Shown one piece after another: positions 1 to 8,633 of a DNA stretch of 23,242 nt. Position 1 is the first letter of the stretch, and every line of letters begins with the position of its first letter. This DNA is from Chara braunii. Lineage: Eukaryota > Streptophyta > Charophyceae > Charales > Characeae. The position numbers were made by a program, and so were the translations under genes. The notes beneath the pieces are model-generated. The model searched no databases. It was not told the origin of the DNA and saw nothing but the letters and a program-made list of their open reading frames with translations. The stretch covers positions 217,229 to 240,470 of the forward strand of contig BFEA01000620.1 in assembly GCA_003427395.1 (NCBI GenBank). The letters run 5' to 3'.

Positions 1-22
1 AAAAAAAAAAAAAAAAAAAAAA
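1..22. repeat. Poly-A run at window edge
   Basis: Twenty-two A residues open the window. They could be the tail of a retroposon lying upstream or the edge of a scaffold. A perfect 9-bp stem with a 3-nt loop follows at 37-57 (GATGGGAGT, loop CCA, ACTCCCATC). It has no recognised role. Confidence 0.7.
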
Positions 23-195
23 GAGATGTAGTTGGGGATGGGAGTCCAACTCCCATCTATGGGATGATTGCCCGTTGCCTGACAAGATCTGGCTGTGGTG
101 GCAGCTCCTATGGAAAAACCTGACCAGCCCAGCCTTTCCTTGGTCGGACGATTGGATTGTCTATTGCATCCTGCCCAGCCCAGAAGGAAAGTTGC

Positions 196-300
196 ATGAA
201 GGAGGGGGCAACCCGCTTTCCAGCAGGTGCTGCTCCCCACCAATAGACTGGAGCTTTTTTTGTTAAAAAAAAATAAATATATATATATACATATATATCT
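196..300 (+). mobile_element. LINE 3'-end fragment with A/AT-rich tail
   Basis: The segment carries the 3' module found in the other LINE copies of this window: TTTCCAGCAGGTGCTGCTCC, then CCCACCAATAGACTGGAGC. It runs into T7, then an A-rich and (AT)n tail at about 264-298. It is 5'-truncated and lacks the terminal stem-loop seen at 3473-3504 and 17141-17190. The first hairpin arm (GCTGGA) is degraded to GGCAAC. No target-site duplication was found. Confidence 0.65.
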
Positions 301-1400
301 TCACAAACAGAACTGCCCGGTGAACCGTAGGCAGAGAGAGAGAAGAGAACAACAAACGAGGGGTATGGCATTGGTGTGCAGGGGAGTAATCATGCAGGAG
401 ATAGATCTGGCGAGCCCGCAATGCAGTGTTCTTCAAAGGCGAGCGACTTTCGCTACAACAACAAGAACAAGGGCAAATCAAGAACAGCATCAGGTGTATG
501 ATCCTGGCTGACTGGAAGGGAGGAGAAGGCCGGCCAAAAAGAAATAACTATTGGTTTCGTAAAACCTGGGCACAGGATAATAAGTTTGCAACGATCTCCG
601 TAGAAAGGAAAATGGCCATTTCAAGACTGGCTACGACCATCCTAGCAGTGCCGTAGTCTCAGGCATGGATAGTCTGAGGTAGGCACAGGTATCGTGTTCA
701 TGGTCCCACAAGCGACGGGATAGGATAGACAAGAGTTTGTGTGGCAGTTAAGCGACCCACATCCTGCCATGCAGTTTTCTTGATCCGGCGTTCAGTATCT
801 TACATGTATTACCCGAAAAAGTAAGGAGATCTGTGTTCCCCCCCTCCTCTCCTGAACACTGGGCATGCCGGTGCAAGGAAGCTTCTTGCCAAAATCTTTT
901 CAATCCGTTGGGGGTATGGCCAACCCCAAAAGAGGGTGGGATAGGCCATAGGCCCACTGGATAGAAGATTTTCAGTATTTTGCTTGCCGCTGTGCAATTA
1001 TCTCATTGGGCGGAGCCCTCCTTCAATCACAGAGTCTACGGAGGGTGTCATGATCACTGCTGACAGAAGTCTCTTTTTTTAATTCCAGAAAATGTGGCAG
1101 TTACTTTGTTCACTGTTGTTGCAACCACCACCATCAGGTCATGTGATCTGATGGCTGGGAAGCACTCTGCCCTGATTTCCGGTGGGAGGTCTCTGTATAG
1201 CCTTTCTCCTCTTCTCTCAGCCCAGAAATTCGTACTCTGTCTTGATTTAGTTTGTCCATGGATGATGGATTCATTACACGACAGTCTGGTATCTTCAGTA
1301 CGATTCAAGTTATGTAATTATTAGCCTGAGGTAGGTACCTGGAAAGTCGAAGTTAGTGACTTTCTGCAGGAGAGAGCCTGTAACCTTAGCTGGCTGATGC
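301..1400. other. No recognisable gene
   Basis: Only short open frames are present in all six frames, and none shows a recognisable domain or codon pattern. I see no tRNA, no long repeat shared with the rest of the window and no convincing promoter. Two short similar strings, GTCTGAGGTAGGCACAGG near 671 and CCTGAGGTAGGTACCTGG near 1325, are the only internal similarity noted. Confidence 0.5.
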
Positions 1401-1408
1401 TGTCAGTA

Positions 1409-1450
1409 CTCCGGGTTGAATTGTGAGGTCCCCGGCCTCTATTTGATCCC
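1409..1450 (+). repeat. SINE-like 3' segment (family B)
   Basis: CCGGGTTGAATTGTGAGGTC followed by CCCGGCCTC matches segments at about 15069-15105 (plus) and 20675-20697 (minus). Those two copies are followed on the sense side by A-rich tracts, which suggests a retroposon family. Here the segment is cut off by the TTAA-flanked inverted-repeat element that starts at 1451. Confidence 0.45.
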
Positions 1451-1609
1451 TTAAACCACCAGTACCTGGCCCAGCTATCGGCCGCGGCGCTTCCCGTATA
1501 CCCGCCGCGCCATTTGGGCTTCGGCCTGCCGGACCGCATTGGCTGGAGGCCGCAGGCAAAACGAAAAAGAAAATTGTGACGGCCGTTTGGCAAGGTACTG
1601 GTGGTTTAA
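1451..1609. mobile_element. MITE-like element with 21-bp terminal inverted repeats and TTAA flanks
   Basis: Left arm 1451-1471 and right arm 1589-1609 are inverted copies matching at 20 of 21 positions (TTAAACCACCAGTACC, then TGGCC versus TTGCC). The outermost four bases on both sides are TTAA. The interior of about 117 bp is GC-rich and non-coding. Short non-coding DNA between near-perfect terminal inverted repeats is the hallmark of a non-autonomous DNA transposon. TTAA is the target duplication of the piggyBac superfamily, but the terminal ACCACC does not match the usual piggyBac end, so the superfamily is unassigned. Confidence 0.5.
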
Positions 1610-1639
1610 AATGAAGTATGTTTTGGTAAAATATTACAA

Positions 1640-1689
1640 ATATATATATATATATATGAATAAATAATAATAATAATAATAATAATAAT
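1640..1689. repeat. (TA)n and (AAT)n microsatellites
   Basis: A TA tract of about nine units at 1640-1657 is followed after a few bases by about nine AAT/TAA units to 1689. Simple sequence, no gene. Confidence 0.9.
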
Positions 1690-1818
1690 GAACCTGTCAG
1701 GTGGCTGCCACTCAATGTCACGCTAGATAGGCCACACTCCTATCTGACTGCTAATGGGACCATGGTCAAGGAGGTGGCCTACTCTAGACCCTCCCCACAC
1801 ACGAAAGAGGATGTAGAT

Positions 1819-1858
1819 CCTTCTTTCTTTCTTTTTTTTTTTTCTTTTTTTTTTTTTT
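1819..1858. repeat. T-rich tract
   Basis: A (TTTC)n start merges into T runs. It could be the reverse complement of an old retroposon tail, but no retroposon body was recognised beside it. Confidence 0.7.
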
Positions 1859-1930
1859 GAGCCTAGGGTGTTGTAGAGGCTAAGGATCAGACCCGCAGTG
1901 ATTGCTGGTAGCGAAAGATCCTAAGAGGCT

Positions 1931-2022
1931 CGCCACACAGGCTGTAGAAACTCAAGGATTGTTCTACAGTTTACCCCGCCTTCGCCACACGGGCTGTCGA
2001 GACTCAAGGATTGTTCTTCGAG
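1931..2022. repeat. Tandem duplication of a ~52-bp hairpin-forming unit
   Basis: CGCCACACAGGCTGTAGAAA at 1931 and CGCCACACGGGCTGTCGAGA at 1983 begin two copies that both continue with CTCAAGGATTGTTCT. The first copy contains a perfect 8-bp stem, CTGTAGAA pairing with TTCTACAG. The second has diverged so that the pairing is weaker. Confidence 0.7.
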
Positions 2023-2460
2023 TGAAAATGGACTCGGACTTTTGGCATCCCCTGTGTGGCAACGGATCCCACCTGTCCAAAGTTGTTAACCCCCCCCCTT
2101 CGCCATCTTTGTGGGACCTTCGGGAACAGGATGTCCGAGGCCGCCACGTCGTTTTCGACAGCGTCTGTCGACCACAAAGGGACAAAGCGGGCACGGCTGT
2201 CAGCTTTGATGCTCTGGCAACGGAAATTCTTGTGCTTTTGTCGAAAGGCGGCCCGGGACGCTTTCGATTTTTCGGCTGCTGCAGGCGGGAGGAAACGAAT
2301 GCTCGCGGGCAACTGTCTATAGTCGAATTCTGACACCTGTCGAAGTTTTTTAGCAGCCCATTTTCGAAAGTTGGTGTGGTGATGCAAAACTGTCAAAAAT
2401 GCGGTTTTCGACAGTCCCTAAGAGTCTCCAGGGTCTTTGGCCAGTTACAGGAGACGTAGC
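2023..2460. other. Unassigned GC-rich segment with recurrent CTGTCGA motifs
   Basis: Open frames of 143 codons (plus, ending at 2333) and 130 codons (minus, 2004-2396) overlap here, but neither shows a recognisable domain and they oppose each other. The heptamer CTGTCGA or its complement TCGACAG recurs from about 1990 to 2415, including a palindrome CGACAG-CGT-CTGTCG near 2155-2169. I cannot assign a function. Confidence 0.4.
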
Positions 2461-2487
2461 CATTTTTATAATCTTTTGATGTAAGTA

Positions 2488-2521
2488 TGTCAGATTGGAT
2501 GAAGACCAATTATCTTTTTCT
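2488..2521 (+). repeat. 34-bp dispersed repeat (family C), copy 1
   Basis: The string starting TGTCAGATTGGATGAAGACC and ending TTATCTTTTTCT matches 14949-14982 at 31 of 34 positions. Here it directly abuts the fold-back element; at the other site it lies at the head of a SINE-like element. Confidence 0.6.
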
Positions 2522-2727
2522 TAGGGGAAACTACACGGGAGTCACAAAAACGAGTTATAATTGCACGATGGGCCAAGATACAGTTTGCAGTTGCAGTTCA
2601 GGCAATGTATTCAACCCAGGTTTCTGACCAGGTAGGGTGCCCGAAGTGCAGTTGCAAACTGTATCTTGGCCCATAGTGCAATTATAACTCATTTCTGTGA
2701 CTCTTAGACTAGTGAAGTTACCCTTTT
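2515..2727. mobile_element. Fold-back element with ~80-bp inverted arms
   Basis: The core arms are 2539-2599 and 2643-2703. GAGTCAC near the outside, GAGTTATAATTGCAC, then GGGCCAAGATACAGTTTGCA in the left arm recur as the inverted complement on the right with only a few mismatches. Weaker pairing extends outward to about 2515 and 2727. The loop of about 43 nt is unrelated. There is no open reading frame. The structure fits a MITE-type fold-back transposon. A hairpin RNA precursor is an alternative that the sequence alone cannot exclude. Confidence 0.6.
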
Positions 2728-2960
2728 TCTTTCTTTTTTTTCCTTTTTTTTAAGAAGAAAGATATGGTTCTTTATAAAAGTTGGGAAACCGGCGTCCCTT
2801 ACAAAATTAGGTGCGGCCCTCAGCAGGCGAGAAATCACCGGCCAAGCACATCGAGGGCACCACTAGATTACACCCCACTGCCAACTCTGCAACAGACTCC
2901 ACAGCCCTACTGAAGAGTCCACAAAATTTATCATCAAAATGTAAGCTCATCACTAAGAAG
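2728..2960 (-). repeat. Diverged fragment related to the LINE 3' end
   Basis: A T-rich tract (about 2721-2752) is followed by TTATAAAAGTTGGGAAACCG and GCGTCCCTTA. This resembles the segment at 3048-3082 and the AAACGGGTCCAGCGTCCCT core of the LINE 3' modules. In minus-strand sense it reads as a body followed by a poly-A tail. The ATTGGTGGGGAGC part of the module is missing, so it may be a SINE sharing only the core. Confidence 0.4.
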
Positions 2961-3006
2961 GTCTAATCACAGCAGTCATTCTTAAGTGTATGAATACCCA
3001 CTTATC

Positions 3007-3200
3007 TTTTTTTTTTTTTTTTTCCCTCTTAAATAACTTTGCATTATAAAACCTCGAAACGGGTCCAGCGTCCCTCACATCAATGCCGTAGCCAAAGCGG
3101 GCTGGGAGAGGCACTCCTGGCCAGTCCCATCCCCAACCACGGACCTCCCATAATGAAGACACCTGTCTTCAGCCCGTCCCGTGTGAGTCCCTAGTTGCAA
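3007..3200 (-). repeat. Second LINE-3'-end-related fragment with poly-A (T on plus)
   Basis: A T run at about 3007-3023 precedes TTATAAAACCTCGAAACGGG and TCCAGCGTCCCTCAC, an exact match to the module core AAACGGGTCCAGCGTCCCTC at 13018. The middle of the module is absent. The orientation matches the adjacent full-length LINE. Family assignment beyond this shared core is uncertain. Confidence 0.45.
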
Positions 3201-3364
3201 AAAAAAAAACCCGAAAAGTTATGAAATTACCCTAATCCACCGTAACGTGGAATTTAATCCAATTCTAATGTCGAATTTTATATGGATTCACTCTATATTG
3301 TCTATACAGAGAGACAGCCACACAAATTCCTCACCCTCACCCGTCCCAATTACCGTAATCGTCC

Positions 3365-3421
3365 ATAACACTAATGATGAATTAACCCCAAAACAGTATC
3401 AAGTTTCATATCAATAGACCC
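3365..3421 (+). repeat. R repeat, left half, interrupted by the LINE
   Basis: ATAACACTAA at about 3366 and CAGTATCAAGTTTCATATC at 3394 match the intact R repeat at 13261-13290 (ATAACACTAA, then AGTGTCAAGTTTTATATC). The right half of this R copy lies at 12886-12942, on the other side of the LINE. The last 15 bases (3407-3421) are the left target-site duplication. Confidence 0.65.
3407..3421. repeat. Left target-site duplication of the full-length LINE
   Basis: CATATCAATAGACCC here and CATATCAAAATACCC at 12886-12900 match at 13 of 15 positions and lie exactly at the poly-A end and the 5' end of the element. Two mismatches fit an old insertion that has also accumulated stop codons. Confidence 0.65.
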
Positions 3422-3450
3422 TTTTTTTTTTTTTCTTTTTTTTTTTTTTT

Positions 3451-3625
3451 CACGAAAGCGATCCCTTCAATGCTAGCGACGCTGATAAGAGCAGACGCCG
3501 CTAGCACCTGGGGACAGGCTCCATCTATTGGTGGGGAGCAGCACCTGCTGGAAAATGGGTCCAGCGTCCCTTCTGAAGATGACACAGTTGAGAATTGTCA
3601 ATGTCCCGTCAGCATTGATTGCCCT
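3451..3625 (-). other. LINE 3'-UTR structured module and terminal stem-loop
   Basis: Read on the minus strand, the module contains a hairpin GCTGGA / TCCAGC, then GGTG / CACC enclosing CTGCTCCC, then CCAATAGATGGAGCC. Next to the poly-A tail is a stem-loop: CTAGCGGCG pairs with CGTCGCTAG (3496-3504 with 3473-3481, one G-U) around the 14-nt loop TCTGCTCTTATCAG (3482-3495). Pairing can extend about four more base pairs outward. The loop is conserved in the copy at 17141-17190 while the stem is not, so the pairing itself seems to be conserved. By analogy with LINEs that need a 3' hairpin, it may be the template-recognition signal for the reverse transcriptase. Confidence 0.65.
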
Positions 3626-3976
3626 GAGGAGCAGGGGATTAACTGAGCAGGGAGGGAGCCTCTTCACCTTAAATGCGGCGCCAGATCCTAACTATTGCAC
3701 ACTAGCTCTCCCCCTTNCCTTCTCAGAACTCTCAGTGCCCCAGGTCTACATTCCCTCTATCCCCGGCCCCCTTTTCCTCCCTTGCCCTCCATACCACTNC
3801 AAGTCCACTATNCTGTTGCTTTGGGGGGGGGGAAGAGTCGGGGAAATTTCAGACATGNTTACAACCCATCATCAGGAACCTTGAAGACATCTCCCGTAAA
3901 CTCGTACTAACCCCAAGCACCGCAACTCCCTGATAAAAGTGAAGCCTTGGAGGCCTTCCTGGTGCCTTTCTCACAA

Positions 3977-6900
3977 TCAGTCTCCCCCATACCAAGAAAG
4001 TCCTACTAAACTGTTTGCAGAGGGGGGAAAGAAATCCGGGAAGTCGGTGCTCGGCCTCATCGGGACTGAGTCATCCACTTTAGTCCAGTCGTTGAAGAGG
4101 AGTTTATAATCTTTAGTAGTGGCCGTCTCGTTGTCACCCCTTTCACCTTGCCCTCTACTTCCTTCATTCCATTCCACCCGCCCTATCCTCCCCCCCATTT
4201 CCCCCCCAAGCCAGCTTTTGCAGAAGTCTTGTATCCGCTGTTTTATCACTTTGCTTGTGTGAAGATGTTTGATCTGTTTTTTGGTTTCCTCCCATTTCCC
4301 CATTATATTTGTTTGGATCTGTTGGCGTATACTCTCTGTGAATTCTGGCCCCTCCAACCTCACTCCTTCCATTTCATACGTGCAGCGACGTCTCCACAGT
4401 GCCCATATTATTGCCCTTCTTCCTTGTTGAAAGATATTGAGTGTAAAATCGTCTTGCTGTTCAAGGGGCCATCTTTCAAACAGCAGGGCTTTCCAGTCCC
4501 ATGGCCAAGGCACCCCTGTTCCTAACTGGCCCCATACTCTGTCCCACCAGCGCCAGANNCAGACTGCCCCTGGGCATTGCAGAAATATGTGTTCCATTGT
4601 TTCCNGTATCTTTCTAGATGGAAATGCGCTGGAGCATAGTCTGCACCAGGGGNGCGCCAGTCCCCTCTGTTCCAGCGTGGTTCTGTCTATCAACCAGTTG
4701 TTGGTTGGTAGGCAACGGTGTTCCATCTGCCATTGCAGGGATGCCAGGTTTGNTGGTTTCTTCTTGNTTAGCTGGAACCATTTCACACCCCTCAGCGATT
4801 CNTTAGCGNTGTTNAGTTGTCTCAACCATCTCCCTACCACCTGGTCNCGCAGGTTAACTTTTGGACGGAGCAGTCTGTATGTGGCTTTGACNGTCAGGTT
4901 ATACAGCGTTCTAGTGCAAGATCTGCCTCTGGCAGTTGTGTTAGTCCATTCCCATTCCACAGGGTCCAGGGGCAGATGGGATATCGGTGTGTCCGGAAAG
5001 AACGCCACCCATCTGTCCTCCCTCCTCAACACTCTTATTCTTGAGAGGTCGTGCTTGTCGAGGAGTTGTATTTGTTCCGGGCTTGGTCTTTGGAGGTAGT
5101 TGTCATTGCCGATTGTGAAGATATCCACCGCCACTGGTCCTCCTGGGTCACAGCTCACCATATTGCCTACCTCTCCCTGACGTCCCCTAATTGCGACCCA
5201 GTCGGATTCTTGCAGCCATGGCCCTTTTCGCAAAATTCTCCACCAGTCTAAGGGGAGGCATTCAATCAGATTTCCCATTGCCTGTTCTGGTCTGTCGCAG
5301 TATTTTAGCTTGTGCTTAAGACTTTTTTCTATGATCCAGTCCCTCTCGTCTTCGTCCCAAATATCGCTGATTCTCATAACTCCTTTTTTAACCCAGCCTT
5401 TCCAGGAGGAATCCATGCAGTGCAGCATTTGACCCCTTGAATTGGTTATCCTCCTATTTCCAAACAGTGGTTGGCGGGCTACTTCCTCCCATCTTTCGGG
5501 GGATATTTTGTCCGGTAGAGGGAGGTTTCGCCAGATTTGCAGGAGGGTTGGCCAGAAGGGGTCATTACGCAAATCCTTTCTTGCCTCTTGTCGTGGCGAG
5601 TCAGTAGAGAGTTTTTCTCGTTGCGTTTGGCGCCGTGGAAGTGACCATGTCCTATTTTCAATCCATGTGATTGGATGGATGTGAGATGGTGTTTCCGGGG
5701 CTAATCGTGCAATCTGTTCCAAGGCCAACTCTCTCCAGGGGGCGTGCGGGCAGAAGAGCAGACGCTTGAGCCACTGGATAGCTAATGCCTTAGCTTGGGT
5801 TGTGGGGTCAATTATACCCAGGCCCCCTTTGACTTTGGGTTGGATGATCGATTGCCATGCGACTCTGCTTATCACATTCTGTTTCTCGTGATCTCCCCGC
5901 CAAAGGAATGCTGCTATCTGTCATTTAAGAGAAAGGAGAGTGTGTTTGTCTAACCCCCAGATGGTCAATCTGTACCGAAGAGTGGCCAACACTACATTCT
6001 TAATTACCAGAGTTCTTCCCAGGAGTGAGGTGTGTTTATCTTTCCATTGCGCCAATTTTTCCAGGGGGGGTCTGGCTAACCATTCGTTGTTGGTAGTTGG
6101 TCTACTGTTGGCGGTCAGGGAGACTCCCAGGACTCTAATCGGGGCGTCTTGAGGGAGCCACCTCACCTCCGGGTGTTCTGGGGGTCTAACGCCTTGATGA
6201 TGAATCCACCATCCCAGAGTTTTATTGCCCCAGTTGACTCTCATATCAGAAAGAGAGCAAAAACGGTCCATCATATGCTGTACTTCCTCCATCAAGGCCA
6301 GGGAGACATCCACCATGAGGGTCAGGTCGTCTGCAAACATGGAGTAAACAGGGATAGCTTCCTTTGGAATCGAAGAAAGTTGTATCTTTTGTATATTCTT
6401 GTTGGTCCTTAAATTAGCCGTCAATGCTTCCATTGACAAAGAGGAATGGGGTCAGTGGGTCACCTTGTCTCACCGACCGTTGCAAGGTGATTGGTGGTGC
6501 CAGATTGTCATTGACCATGACCCTAGTTGTGGCGTTTCTATGCACGATCTGTACCCAACGTCTGAAGACAGGCCCGAAGTTAAACTTTTCGAGACATTTA
6601 TCCAGGAATATCCAGTCCACGTGGTCGTAGGCCTTCTCGAAGTCAATGAAGATGATTGTTGCGTTCTGTTTTGATTGTCTTGTCAGTTTGATCACCTCAT
6701 TGACTAAGAGAATGTTATCCTGAATGTTCCTACTCTTGATGAAACCGGTCTGGTTTGAGTGTATAATGTCATCCATTACTTTGATCAGGCAGTTCGCCAG
6801 TGCTTTAGCTACCATCTTGTAAACCATTGTGAGGAGTGTGATCGGTCGATAGTTCCTTATGTTTGTCTTCGCTCCTTTCTTATAGAGGAGTGTTAACACT

Positions 6901-8587
6901 CCTTGGCCCACGAACTCACCGGTTCTACCGGTCTCCCACATTTCGTTATAGTAATCCATCAAGTCTTGTGAGATGTCTGCCCACATTGTCTCCCAGAACT
7001 CCTTTGGCAGGTTGTCTATACCCGGAGTTTTCTCCTCGTCCATAAGCATTAACGCTGTCCAAATTTCCTCTTTTGTGAGGGGCTTTTCTAAAAGGTCCTT
7101 TTGTTGGTCTGTCATCGTCCTGGTGAGAGGGAGCAGAAATTCGTCATTTCTTTTTTTCTGTGTTCCCCTGGTCGGGTCCCGCACTCCAACCTAAAGAGAT
7201 CCTGAAAAAAATCCCTTGCTATCCTTGTGCATGCTGCTGTGGAGGTGTGCAGCTGGCCTTGGTGGGCATCCGGGTCCGCCAAGGCTTCAATCGTTGCCCG
7301 TCCCACTTTGGCTTTAGCCATTGCGAAAAACCTTGTGTCCATGGTTCCTTCTAAGTTGTGTTTGTGCAGCTTACCTCGGATCCTGATGCCTTGCCACCGA
7401 TGCTCCATTCGTTCCAGGATTCGGGCTTCCAACGTCTGGATTTCGTGGGCTAGTTCGTCTAGCCTTGCGACCTCAGTCATGTCCTCTTCTTGCTGTTGGA
7501 GCTGTTGCAATCGGTGTTGTAGATCTATTTCTTCTGCATTACGTTTAGTTGCGAGTAGTTTTGAGTATTCATTGCACTTGGGGCCAAGATATGCCAGGCC
7601 GTTATTGAACCATACTATGTCGTCATGGATTGAAGTCTTTTGCTGGCGCCAAAAGGCCCAAACCTCTTCCAGATACATTTTAAAGGAATCCATGGCCAGC
7701 AGGAATGTGTTGAGTTTGTAAAACCCCTTCCCTTGATGTGGTTTTTTTCGGAATGAAAAGGTGGCCAGGCACATTGCGTGGTCCAGCCCTGGATGAGAAC
7801 TTCGGGGAAAAATTTCTGTTATTTGTAGCGCTTCTTGCAGTTCCTCGGAGATTAGGACCAAGTCAATTCGTGATTTGGAGAGCTTTTGTGTCTGGCACTT
7901 GCGAAAGCAGGTATAGGCCCGCCTGGTGGGGAAGGCCTGCCTAAAGGCGTCCACAAGGTGAAGGGTGTGGGTTAGATCAGCTATGGTCCTTTCATCATTT
8001 TCTACGTAAAAGGGACACAGGGAAGGGATCTTCCATCTGTCGAGCCAACGGTCAGGGGCTGCGTTAAAGTCCCCTGCCATTATGATCGGGATGCCCGACA
8101 ACAATTTGGTTTTGAGATTCTCAAAGAAAAGTTGTCATTCCCTAGGATCATTCGGACCATAGACATTGAGTATGCTTACCACCTCTATTTCCAGCATCGC
8201 TAGAATGTACACCCATCTCCCTTCTTCCTTGTCCACTTCCCAGTAGATCGGGCCCACTCTGGATCCCGGGGAGAGCCAAATGGCCGTTCCTCCACTACCG
8301 GGGGTGTGGGCATGTGCTCGGAAGGCTTGGTGTGGCCATATTTCTTTGTGGGCGTGGTTATGTTCTGGTGTATCAGTCAGATGTGTCTCTTGTATGCATA
8401 TGACATCCGGCCAATCCCGTCCATCCACCCCTTTAAGCAATTCCAGAATCGCTCTCCGTTTGTTGTCTTTGGCCGAGGCTAATCCATTCACGTTCAGAGA
8501 GCGCACGTCGAGATCCGCAGTGCGTTTAACCAATTTCCATTGTCTATCCTTGTTGTATAGCGCCTCTACCACATTCATATTTTGCAT
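3977..8587 (-). pseudogene. LINE ORF2: APE endonuclease / reverse transcriptase / zf-RVT (disrupted)
   Basis: The encoded protein of about 1,537 codons nicks target DNA and reverse-transcribes the element RNA. The start is the ATG at 8587, 46 nt after the ORF1 stop. The N-terminal endonuclease shows LNVNGL (about residues 31-36), QETHL with the catalytic Glu (about 67), GDFN (about 172-175), SRIDLVLIS, and an LDH in place of the usual SDH. The RT shows NYRPITLL, QTGFIKSRNIQDN, motif A IFIDFEKAYDHVDW, motif B RQGDPLTPFLF, and motif C FADD (about 751-754). After FLWRG and PKVKGGLGIID comes a zf-RVT with CRLC and EHIFLQC. The C-terminus ends FPPSANSLVGLSWYGG. Breaks are TGA at 8135-8137, a -1 shift at an A7 run near 7150, a return shift near 6435, and TGA at 5921-5923. 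Eleven N bases fall within 4558-4892. The domain order is typical of plant L1-like LINEs. Confidence 0.93.
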
Positions 8588-8633
8588 CTTTCTGTTTTCT
8601 TTTATCGCTGCGCTTGCGTGATCTCCAGTACAC

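Noticed and set aside
3977-4560. RNase H domain after zf-RVT in ORF2
   Set aside because: The roughly 180 C-terminal residues show no RNase H acidic-residue pattern; they are a Trp/Arg-rich segment shared with the truncated LINE.
4437-5099. 220-codon plus-strand open frame
   Set aside because: It is the antisense shadow of LINE ORF2 and has no recognisable domain; the minus strand carries zf-RVT and the conserved C-terminus here.
7140-7165. Programmed -1 frameshift site (A-AAA-AAA-G in the ORF2 zero frame, leading into the RT frame)
   Set aside because: The heptamer and direction fit -1 frameshifting, but the frame returns at about 6435 by an indel with no such signal, and two nonsense codons flank it. 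Simple homopolymer indels in a dead copy explain it better.
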